IMG/VR virus record: IMGVR_UViG_3300044527_000246
Coordinates: 1 to 30,209 of that record
Length of the DNA: 30,209 nt
DNA from: a virus
Reading direction: 5' to 3' (one strand)
Part shown: positions 20,571 to 29,300 of the stretch, one piece after another
Numbering within the stretch: the stretch's first letter is position 1
Layout: every line of letters begins with the position of its first letter
Program-made: the position numbers and the translations under genes
The notes under the pieces: generated by a model
Seen by the model: the letters and a program-made list of their open reading frames with translations, nothing else
Databases searched by the model: none
What the model was told of the DNA's origin: nothing

Positions 20571-20918
20571 ATGAAACAAATCACACACACAATCGGAGGT
20601 AAAGAGGTTACATTGGATGTCGGCAAGATGTGGTTCTCAAAGTTCTACGGCGAGGCTACATCTTCTGACCCTCTGTTAATGTCTGAGCTTCTAAGTAAGC
20701 CCGACAAGCAATTTGATTTTATCTGCGGCCTCGTTTATGGTGGGTTAAACTGCTATAACAAGGTCAACGGCATTAAGGAGTTTATCTCTATTGAGCAGGT
20801 CCAAGACTGGGTCGGTGCAATGGATGAGACCGATGCTGCTAGTCTTATCAATAAGTTTGTAGAGGCTAATAAACCTAAAGACCAGGGGGAAGCCCCAACC
20901 CAAGTGGCAAATCCTTAA
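20571..20918 (+). CDS. Tail assembly chaperone (gpG-like)
   Basis: Helical protein of 115 residues that lies between tail tube and tape measure, as lambda gpG does. It begins with a short beta strand (ITHTIGGKEVTLDVGK) and continues with DFICGLVYGGLNCYN and EQVQDWVGAMDETDAASLIN. The gene after it is in the -1 frame, open without a stop from 20879 onwards, so a -1 frameshift before the stop at 20916 would make a G-T fusion. The C-terminal tail is Pro/Gln-rich. Confidence 0.75.
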   Translation: MKQITHTIGGKEVTLDVGKMWFSKFYGEATSSDPLLMSELLSKPDKQFDFICGLVYGGLNCYNKVNGIKEFISIEQVQDWVGAMDETDAASLINKFVEANKPKDQGEAPTQVANP

Positions 20919-21238
20919 CTTGGGATGAGATGAGGTCGGAGGCCTTTGGCCAGATTGGTCTGCTTCCGGTTGACTTTTACGGTCTTGAGGTCGATGAGTA
21001 CCTTTTGCTAAGAAAAGGGTATATCGAAAAGGTAAAGACAGAGTCTATCCTATTGAGGTTTCAGACAGCCTTAATATGCGAGGCTCTGATAGGTAAAGGG
21101 AATGGGGCTAGGTTTGTCATGGATAGCTGGCAGCTTGAATCTAAGACAGATTTAGATCAAGAGCAAATCAGGGCACTACTAAAGGCCAAGAAAGAGAGAG
21201 AGGCTTTACGAAGGCTAAAAACAAAGCAGAATGGCTGA
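20879..21238 (+). CDS. gpT-like chaperone extension, -1 frame (also possible start at 20930)
   Basis: In the -1 frame the DNA is open from 20879, giving TWDEMRSEAFGQIGLLPVDF, which resembles the start of small tail chaperone domains. An independent ATG exists at 20930 and yields 102 residues. A G-run at 20885-20889 (cag ggg gaa in the gpG frame) lies inside the overlap and could be the slip site, but it is not a perfect XXXYYYZ heptamer. The product is helical and charged (EQIRALLKAKKEREALRR). Fused or free, it is expected to bind the tape measure protein during tail assembly. It overlaps the next gene by 8 bp. Confidence 0.65.
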   Translation, partial: RPGGSPNPSGKSLTWDEMRSEAFGQIGLLPVDFYGLEVDEYLLLRKGYIEKVKTESILLRFQTALICEALIGKGNGARFVMDSWQLESKTDLDQEQIRALLKAKKEREALRRLKTKQNG

Positions 21239-23012
21239 GATGCAAATAAAGATAGCGGCTGATGTCAGTAGTGCGGTTAGCGGTTTAGATAAACTAAACA
21301 AGGAGCTAGACCAGACTGCTAAAGATGCTGTCCAGTTAGGCAATGCGGTCGATAATGCTGGTCAAAAGATTAGGACCTTACCGAATGTAACAGGACAAGC
21401 CACATCTACCTTAACTAACTTTAGCCGAGTGGTGCAAGATGCGCCATTTGGTCTTATTGGTATAGCCAATAACATTGACCCTTTAATTAGTTCATTCAAC
21501 CAACTAAAAGCCACTACTGGAACTACCGGAGGGGCTTTTAAGGCTTTATTAAGTCAGTTAGCTGGTCCTGCAGGTATTGCCTTAGCGGTTTCTACTGTTA
21601 CATCTTTACTGATTACATTTGGTGATAAAATTTTTGGCTCTGGTAAAGCTGCTGACAAAGCAGCCGAGGAAAATGACAGATATGCTGAAAGTGTTAAAAA
21701 TATAGTTGACCAATTAAAGGCTGAAAAAGATGCTATTGATTTGGTCGTTAGTGGTCAAGCAGATTTATCAAGAAGGAGACAGCAAAATGTAAGATTGTCT
21801 TTTGGGGAGGGTATTGAAACTGATATTCTTTTATTAAAAGGGCAAATTTCAATCACAGCAAGAGCTTTATCTGATAATAGAGACGCAATATCAAAAGCAT
21901 TTGCTGAGGAAAATGCTCTTTATGATAATTACATAAATAAGAAAAAGGATGTTTATGGAAAGCTAATTGTACCAGAAGAAAAATATCAAGAAAGACTAAA
22001 ACCTTTAGTAGATGCAAGATTTGCACTACAAGATCAGGAAATAAAACTGACTGAACAATTAGCAAATCAAAGGCTTCAATTAAAAGTATTAGAAAATAAA
22101 AATACTGAACAAAAAAATAAAGAGGCTTTAGATGCTTATAAAGAGTATGTTCAGAGAACAATAGCTGAAGCAAAAAAATTATCTGCATTTTTAGGCAAGA
22201 CAGTTACAATAAATTTAGATATCTCGCCTTTAGATGATGAAAACACAATCCTAAAAAAATCTGAAGAATATCTAAATAAATTTAGAAAAGGATTATATAA
22301 TTACAGTCTCACAGTTCCGCCTATTGAGATTGAAATGCCGATTAGATTTTCTGATGAGCCTGCAGAGATAGAAAGATTAATGTCTCCTGTGGCAGCAGAA
22401 ATGAAAAATGCAATGGAAAACTACTTTAAGCGAACTGAGCCATTAGATGGGTCTTTGCTTTTAGCAGTTGATTTAGAAAAGCTGAAGAAATTTGAATTTA
22501 TGGGCTTTAAGGATTTGACTAAAGCCCAAAAAGATTTAGCAGAAACCGGAGCCATGATTGCAGGTGTAATTACACCATCTTTAGATGCAATGATACAAGC
22601 AGTTGCTAGAGGCGAAAATGCTTTTGAAGCCTTTGGACAAGGTGTAAAAGCAATCCTTGTTCAAGTAATACAAAAGTTAGCTGCAACAGCAATCTTGGCT
22701 GGTATCTTATCAGCCATATTCCCTGGTGGATTAGGTGGGGCACAAGGGTTTGGTCAAATCTTTGGTAGATTGGCTGGCTTTAGGGCAACTGGTGGTCCGG
22801 TGAGTGGCGGTAGCCCTTATGTGGTAGGTGAGAGAGGGCCAGAGCTATTTGTGCCTGCCGTTAGTGGGTCTATTGTACCTAATAATGCGGTCGGCTCGTT
22901 TATGTCGGGCAGATCAAATGGAGGCGGCTCTGGAATGTCTTTATTAAGAGGTCAAGATATTTTACTAGCTTATGCTAGAACACAAAGAAGTCAACTCAGA
23001 GTAAATGGCTAA
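21231..23012 (+). CDS. Tail tape measure protein
   Basis: A 593-residue protein with an N-terminal helical, Ala-rich region, a hydrophobic segment (GPAGIALAVSTVTSLLITFG, near residues 110-130), a long coiled coil (about residues 155-310) and a C-terminal hydrophobic stretch (LAATAILAGILSAIFPGGLG). The end RATGGPVSGGSPYVVGERGPELFVP is the conserved tape measure C-terminus. It sets tail length and reaches the host membrane during ejection. At 593 residues it predicts a short tail (roughly 90 nm at 1.5 angstrom per residue). The middle third (about 21640-22700) is more AT-rich than its ends. Confidence 0.9.
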   Translation: MAEMQIKIAADVSSAVSGLDKLNKELDQTAKDAVQLGNAVDNAGQKIRTLPNVTGQATSTLTNFSRVVQDAPFGLIGIANNIDPLISSFNQLKATTGTTGGAFKALLSQLAGPAGIALAVSTVTSLLITFGDKIFGSGKAADKAAEENDRYAESVKNIVDQLKAEKDAIDLVVSGQADLSRRRQQNVRLSFGEGIETDILLLKGQISITARALSDNRDAISKAFAEENALYDNYINKKKDVYGKLIVPEEKYQERLKPLVDARFALQDQEIKLTEQLANQRLQLKVLENKNTEQKNKEALDAYKEYVQRTIAEAKKLSAFLGKTVTINLDISPLDDENTILKKSEEYLNKFRKGLYNYSLTVPPIEIEMPIRFSDEPAEIERLMSPVAAEMKNAMENYFKRTEPLDGSLLLAVDLEKLKKFEFMGFKDLTKAQKDLAETGAMIAGVITPSLDAMIQAVARGENAFEAFGQGVKAILVQVIQKLAATAILAGILSAIFPGGLGGAQGFGQIFGRLAGFRATGGPVSGGSPYVVGERGPELFVPAVSGSIVPNNAVGSFMSGRSNGGGSGMSLLRGQDILLAYARTQRSQLRVNG

Positions 23013-25359
23013 CTTTTACAAAGGTAGTTTTGTCAATACGCAAGTAGATTATTCGGACAATAGCCCGAATGAGCAGACTATTTATGTAAAGATAACAAAC
23101 ACAGCTGAAAATGATTTAACAGAGGTAGAGCTAGAGACAGCCGATGCCCCTGTGGTATTTCAGACCGTTGACAACTCAGAGGATAAATTTACCGTCATTA
23201 AGAGTAAAAGCTGCCGACTAAGGGTTTTTACTAACAATGATGTCAATGCCATGACCTTTGCAGAGGGTGGCGATAATCAATATAAAGTAGAGATTGCGGT
23301 CGGTACAGACACAGAGATAGTGTTTACTGGCTGGCTTTCTATTTCGGACTTAGGGCAGACCTTTCAGCCTGACCCCAATGTCTTAGAGCTAATAGCCACA
23401 GATGGCATAGCCTTTTTGAGAGATTTACCTTTAACAGATGACGAGGGCAGATATTTGACTGGTCCGCATCCGCTGATTAAATATATTAGCTGGTGCTTAG
23501 AAAAGACTGGTCTGCAACTGCCTATCTGGGTGGAAATGAATCTACTAGAGGTCTCGGCTACATACGATGTGCCAGCAGACCATTTTTACAATATGCTTTA
23601 CCTAAATGCTCAGACCTTTGAAACGAGCATAGGGGAGCTAGAGAACTGCTACTCAGTGCTTGAAAAGCTACTTAAAGAGTTTTGCGATATCAGCCAGCAA
23701 AAAAATGTCTGGTTTATCCGTTCAACCGATGAGGCTGGTTATGCGATAAAAAGGGTTTGTAAGTTCGACTATACAGGCGAGCCAATAGCTTATGATGCGC
23801 CCTTTCTGGTCAAAGATATAGGGGCTGAGTATGACATGGCCTTTATGAACGATGATGCCAGGTTAAGCCTGCAAAGGCCCTATAAAGCGGTCCATCATAC
23901 CTTTGACTACAACTATCCGGCCGAGATTGTGCAAAATATAGATTTTGAGAGGGGTGAGGTCGTTTCTGCCCCTGATCCTACTGCCCCAACCTCTACCGGG
24001 GTTTACAGACCTGAGGGGTGGGTATTAGCAAGAGCTGGGGATGGCACTGGTGGGGTTTGGTTGGACCTATACCAACAAGCCGGAGCCAGAGGGGAGCTTA
24101 TTAAGGAATTTGAGTACGGCTACGAGAAAGAGAGATATTTTGTAGTCGAGCATGAAGATGTTGGTGGTACTGACTTTATTCACTACTTAAAGAGTACACC
24201 ATTTTATGTGCAAAAAGGAGATCGGCTGCAAATCTCTGTCGATGTCGGTCAAGATGTCAATATAAACACAATCAACCCGGTCCATGTTTGGCTTGAAGCC
24301 GATACGGAATACTTTACATGGCAATATGATAATACAAGCCCATCGGCTATTATTAATCAATGGGTCAGTAAGCCAAAGCCGCTGACTGCATCAATATCAA
24401 GCAATCCTTTTACAGAGATGTGGAGGACAAATCTCGATAGTGCATTAGACCCAGCCGATGAGTTGCCTAAATATACAAATATTAGCTCAGAATTAGAGGT
24501 GCCAGCAGATGGCCGCATCTGGGTTCGTTTAGCAGTCAACTTTAACATATTTGCCCCTATTTACTTTAACAATTTAAGTATAAACCTTACCCCTCGGGTA
24601 AATGGCTCTTATGCTAAATACAAAGGGCAGCAGCATACCTCTGAGCAGCAAGTAGATAACATGGCTGTTAGAGAGGAAACGGTATTTATGTCCGATGCTC
24701 CCAGAATCGAAATGAAAGGGGCATTACTACTAACAGAACTAGGCGAGACTTTATACAATGGCAATGCCATTTTTGCGGCTGGCAATGGGGTTAATTTGGA
24801 TGGCTTTTATACCCCTTTCTTTAACATCAACGACTATGTAGATGTTAGCTTTACTAGCCTTAATAATGGCAAGTATCGCATTGTGGCGGTAGAATACTCG
24901 CTTATCCCTAATAAGACCATCTTAACCTTTGCCGAGCCTACACAAAGCGAAACGGTAGGAGCAGCACAGTTGAAAGCCTATGACTATACTTTATCTGGCA
25001 ACTTTTACGACTCAATAGAGTTTCAAGGTAGCCCCCCCCAAGAGGATCAGCTACCTTATGGCCAACATCAGAACCAAGCGGTCTGGAATCAATACAACCG
25101 AGTCTTTACAGCCTTTGAGGCTACTGTGGATGGATTAGACACCGACAAGACCTATGATGGTGAACCAGATTTGCCAGATTTGTTACATTTGTATAGACAG
25201 AAAGATGCGCACCCAGCTACCACAAACAAAGGCTTTAAGCTGCTACATTATGAGCAGGATACCGATAACTGCGAATGGGGTCTTTATATGATTGAGGTTG
25301 TAGATAGTACAATCCCCAAAACTTATGAAGGTCATTCGTTCAAATATATACAAGAATGA
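23005..25359 (+). CDS. Large tail protein, distal tail / baseplate hub candidate (784 aa)
   Basis: The position after the tape measure gene and the size suggest a distal-tail or hub protein. The N-terminal 200 residues are beta-rich (ITNTAENDLTEVELETADAP, KVEIAVGTDTEIVFTGWLSI), resembling a Dit-like belt domain. The middle section has a separate domain (about residues 300-560, with EGWVLARAGDGTGGVWLDLY and YFVVEHEDVGGTDFIHYLKS) with the look of a carbohydrate-binding beta sandwich. The end includes AVWNQYNRVFTAFEATVDGL. No hydrolase motif was seen. The gene starts inside the tape measure end (8-bp overlap) and ends by 4-bp overlap with the next. Exact family not recognised. Confidence 0.6.
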   Translation: MANFYKGSFVNTQVDYSDNSPNEQTIYVKITNTAENDLTEVELETADAPVVFQTVDNSEDKFTVIKSKSCRLRVFTNNDVNAMTFAEGGDNQYKVEIAVGTDTEIVFTGWLSISDLGQTFQPDPNVLELIATDGIAFLRDLPLTDDEGRYLTGPHPLIKYISWCLEKTGLQLPIWVEMNLLEVSATYDVPADHFYNMLYLNAQTFETSIGELENCYSVLEKLLKEFCDISQQKNVWFIRSTDEAGYAIKRVCKFDYTGEPIAYDAPFLVKDIGAEYDMAFMNDDARLSLQRPYKAVHHTFDYNYPAEIVQNIDFERGEVVSAPDPTAPTSTGVYRPEGWVLARAGDGTGGVWLDLYQQAGARGELIKEFEYGYEKERYFVVEHEDVGGTDFIHYLKSTPFYVQKGDRLQISVDVGQDVNINTINPVHVWLEADTEYFTWQYDNTSPSAIINQWVSKPKPLTASISSNPFTEMWRTNLDSALDPADELPKYTNISSELEVPADGRIWVRLAVNFNIFAPIYFNNLSINLTPRVNGSYAKYKGQQHTSEQQVDNMAVREETVFMSDAPRIEMKGALLLTELGETLYNGNAIFAAGNGVNLDGFYTPFFNINDYVDVSFTSLNNGKYRIVAVEYSLIPNKTILTFAEPTQSETVGAAQLKAYDYTLSGNFYDSIEFQGSPPQEDQLPYGQHQNQAVWNQYNRVFTAFEATVDGLDTDKTYDGEPDLPDLLHLYRQKDAHPATTNKGFKLLHYEQDTDNCEWGLYMIEVVDSTIPKTYEGHSFKYIQE

Positions 25360-26063
25360 ACGATGGTAAAGTAGTCAAAGGGTCCAATATGATTGCCTCT
25401 ATTAAGGTAGAGGGCAATTACTATCCAGTATTTTGTGCCAAGTCATGCTCTTTTGAGTTGACCAATGAAATAATAAATAGGACCTCTATCAATGATGGCT
25501 TATTTACAAAAAGGCGAATAAGGAGAACCGATTGGTCTGGCTCTGCCTCTGGGGTGCTTGTAACAAATAATGATGGAAATCGTTACAGCCCTTTCTATCT
25601 TATTCAAGAGTCAGTAAGGCGGTCAGCTTTAGAATGGCAGTTTGAGTTTACAAACTTAGATGGGGATATTAGAACGATTGAGGGTGAGGCCTTAATACAA
25701 AACCTACCTATCTCTGGGGATGTGCAGTCATTCGTACAATGTACCGTAAACATCATCGGCACTGGAGCCTTTTTAATGGATGTGAGCCCATCAAGCCCAT
25801 CTTTTGACGAGGATGTCGATTCAGATTATTGGACCACAACAGCAGGGCAAAACGCAATACAAGGCTTGTCAGTGTATGGCAAGACTTTACAAGGCAAGAC
25901 CATTCTGGGAATAGCCAGAGAGGGTACTGTCTATGATCCTATCACTACGGGAAGTCCATCAAATCGGACTGCATTATTTAATAGTGCATTAGGGAGGATT
26001 ACTTTTGATTCAAATATACCTTTTAATCCAGGCGAAACAGTCTGGGCAATGTGGAAGGACTAA
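25356..26063 (+). CDS. Tail protein with tube-like N-domain and small C-terminal domain
   Basis: The N-terminal 170 residues (CSFELTNEIINRTSINDGLF, RRTDWSGSASGVLV, FEFTNLDGDIRTIEGEALI) have the strand order of tail tube proteins. The last 60 residues (ILGIAREGTVYDPITTGSPS to FDSNIPFNPGETVWAMW) form a separate small domain that recurs as the whole next gene. It overlaps both neighbours (ATGA at 25356, TAATG at 26061-26065). Possibly a tail tip or connector that links tube and fibre. The name is tentative. Confidence 0.6.
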   Translation: MNDGKVVKGSNMIASIKVEGNYYPVFCAKSCSFELTNEIINRTSINDGLFTKRRIRRTDWSGSASGVLVTNNDGNRYSPFYLIQESVRRSALEWQFEFTNLDGDIRTIEGEALIQNLPISGDVQSFVQCTVNIIGTGAFLMDVSPSSPSFDEDVDSDYWTTTAGQNAIQGLSVYGKTLQGKTILGIAREGTVYDPITTGSPSNRTALFNSALGRITFDSNIPFNPGETVWAMWKD

Positions 26064-26314
26064 TGACATTGAGACAAACATATTACCCAGTGCCGGGAGA
26101 TAGCAATGTATTTGATGCGGCAATAGCCTATGTCAAAATGCTCTTTGTGGCTCGCAATGGGGTGGCTTACGATGTAATTACTAATGTTAATGACATACTA
26201 ATTACAAGTAGGCAAGTGCATTACAATCCATCAACTGGGATAATCCAGTTTGATGCCAATATACCTTTTGAAGAACAAGAATCAATAAATGTTATCTATG
26301 ATACGAATATTTAA
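26063..26314 (+). CDS. Small tail protein, paralogue of the C-domain of the preceding gene (83 aa)
   Basis: The start chosen is the ATG at 26063, whose A is the last base of the preceding stop (TAATG); an in-frame GTG at 26051 would add four residues inside the previous gene. MLFVARNGVAYDVITNV, GIIQFDANIPFEEQESINVIY align with LGIAREGTVYDPITTG, GRITFDSNIPFNPGETVWAMW of the gene before, so the two domains are homologous. It is probably a fibre-attachment or tail-tip subunit. The end overlaps the fibre gene by 17 bp. Confidence 0.7.
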   Translation: MTLRQTYYPVPGDSNVFDAAIAYVKMLFVARNGVAYDVITNVNDILITSRQVHYNPSTGIIQFDANIPFEEQESINVIYDTNI

Positions 26315-29300
26315 GCTCGTTTTATTGTTAGTAGTCAGCCAAGTAGCTTTTGGGCAAGCTCCCACAAACTACACTAATATCAATGGTAGATACCGTTGGA
26401 TTGCTGGCATGTTTGACTCTACCTTTCACATTCCTAAAGGTACGGCTGCTAGTTTAAGGACTGGGGGTTCAACTAATGCTGGGGCCTTATTCTACAATAC
26501 GACTGATTCAAGTGTTTACACTTATACCGGTACGCAATGGATAAAACTCAGAGGGGTTATTATTGATACAACAAGTTTAAGCAATCGAATCAATCTAAAG
26601 CTAAATATCTCTGACACAGCCTCTATGCTTAGCCCTTATGCTCGTACTAATGCGGTCAATGCTGGTTTAGCATTAAAAGTAAACATATCAGATACAAGTA
26701 GTATGCTTTCGCCTTATTTGCGTAAAGTAGATACGACTGCTATGCTTTCTCCCTATAAAACATTTTATCCAAGAACGGCTATTAGTTTAACAACAACTGG
26801 AACAAGCGGAGCAGCTACTTACAATAATAGCACAGGTGTATTAAATATACCTCAATATGCTGATCAGTTTACCGGAACAGTTACAAGTGTAGCAACAAAT
26901 AACGGAACTGGTATAACCGGGGGAACTATAACGACAGCCGGTACTTTGGCTATCGATACAGCCCTTATTAGTACAAGATTATGGAGGCAAAAGGGTATTG
27001 ATAGTGTGCAGGGAAATCTTACCGCAGGTTTGGCATTAAAGGTCAATATCTCTGATACGGCTTTTATGTTGTCTCCTTATCTGCGTAAGGTTGACACCAC
27101 TAACAAGTTCGTTACTCAAGTCTATAAAAAGAATGGGTCAGATTCTGTCTTTTATGTCAGAGGTGGCAATCAATTATGGGCTTTCAATGATAGTACTGGC
27201 AACCCAGGCGGTGGCGGTGGAGGTAAGATTTATTACTTTAATGGTGGTGTCTCAATGGGTACTTTTGGTGGCTTTACCATGTATGAGCTAGGCGATACGG
27301 CCAACACTGGGGCTGCTGCTAACTTTACAAGGGCTACTACTGGGAATATAGCCAACTTTATTACGGACCCAGGCAAACCTGGTTTATTACAAATTCCGGC
27401 TGGGGTTTGGACTATTGATGCCTATCTCAGCGAAACAGGCGGAGGTTCTAATAATGCCGAGATATATGTTCAAGTAGAAAAGTGGGATGGCTCTACAATA
27501 ACAACGATAGCCACATCCCCTATTGAGCAAATTACTAACGGTAGTGTTATTGATTTATACACTTGGTCAGTTTCTATCCCTACGACAAGTTTGGCAGTTA
27601 CTGATCGTATTATTATTCAATTTTATATCCAAAATACCAATGGTAAGACCGTTACTTTATACACACAAAATGGCTATGTTGGGCAGGTGCATACAACCTT
27701 TACAACTGGTATAGGTGCAATAAATGGGCTTACTGCCCCTGCTCAGTATTTAGTAACTGGCACATCGGGTACGGACTTTAACATATCATCAGTAACGGCC
27801 ACTCATACTTTCAATCTGCCTACTGCCTCGGCTACCAATAGAGGTGCTTTAAGCTCGGCTGATTGGACGGCCTTTAATAACAAAGGGTCTGTTAGTTCAG
27901 TAGCCACAAATAATGCCACAGGCATAACTGGGGGAACAATTACTACAACCGGAACTCTAGCCATAGATACTACTGTTATCTCTACTCGGTTGTGGAGGCA
28001 AAAGGGTGTTGATTCGGTTCAAGCTAATCTCACAGCGGGCTTGGCCTTAAAAGTTAATATCTCTGACACTTCGTCAATGCTTTTACCTTATTTGCGTAAG
28101 ATTGACACAGCTTCATTAAGTAATCGTATTAACTTAAAGGTAAACATCAGCGACACAGCCTCAATGCTCAGTCCTTATTTGAGGGCTATTGATACGGCTT
28201 CACTGAGCAATAGAATAAATCTAAAGGTTAATATTAGCGATACTTCTTCAATGTTAAACCCCTATTTGCGTAAGACAGATACTACCTCAATGCTTGCCAA
28301 TTATGTAAATGCGGCTGGATATGGACTTAGTAAGGCGGGCCAAGTATTATCTGCTGACTCTGCAACACTTTCAAACTATTATTTAAGACGCAACGATAGC
28401 CTAACAGCTACAAATCTTTTGGGCTATGTTACTCGTAAAATCTTAGCCGATACTGCCTCTGCGATTAGAAGTTCGAATGCTGGGGGAAGTGTTACCTCAG
28501 TTGCTACTAACAACGGAACTGGTATAACTGGTGGAACGATTACTACAAGCGGAACATTAGCGATAGATACATTGTTAATTGCTACAAGGGCATGGAGACA
28601 AAAGGGAATTGATAGTGTTGAAGCTAATTTAACAAGTGGACTAGCTACAAAACTAAACATATCAGATACAAGTAGTATGCTTACACCTTATTTGCGTAAA
28701 GTAGATACTGCCAGTTTAAGCAATAGGATTAATCTAAAAGTGAATATTTCAGATACCTCCACAATGTTAGGTAACTATGTTAATAGTGCAGGCTATGGAA
28801 TAACAAAAGCAGGACAGGTTGTTTCTGCTGATTCAGCAACTTTATCGGCTTACTACTTGCGCAGAAAGGACTCTTTGACCTCTACTAACTTACTTGGCTA
28901 TGTAACCAGAACGGTATTAGCTGACTCGGCTGCTGCTATTAGAGCTGCTGGTGGGGGAGGTTCTATATCAGGCTCAGGCACTACAAACTACATACCTAAG
29001 TTTACAAGTTCAAGTGCAATAGGAAATAGTGTAATACAAGAAGCAAGTGGAAGTATTGGTATAAATGTTAGTCCTGTTGCAGATTTACAAGTTGGAAAAT
29101 CAAGCGGTGTAACTATTGCTATGTCAAATTCAAGTTCTGTAACAAGCGGAACAAGAGGCGGTATTTCTTGGTATAATTCAAACGTTTCAACTGTTGCTGA
29201 TATTAGAGCAGTTGCGGTTACCGATAACGTAGGTACACAATTAGAATTTTATACAAGACCTGCCGCTGGAAGTCTAACACAAAGAATGACTCTTGACGCC

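Noticed and set aside
22755-22770. TTTGGTAGATTGG in the tape measure gene as a third promoter-box copy
   Set aside because: It matches only part of the box, has no TAnnTTTG element 20 bp downstream, and lies in a coding region.
26864-28660. Several 60-80 codon frames on both strands inside the fibre region
   Set aside because: All lie within the uninterrupted 1304-codon fibre frame; they recur because the fibre repeats recur.
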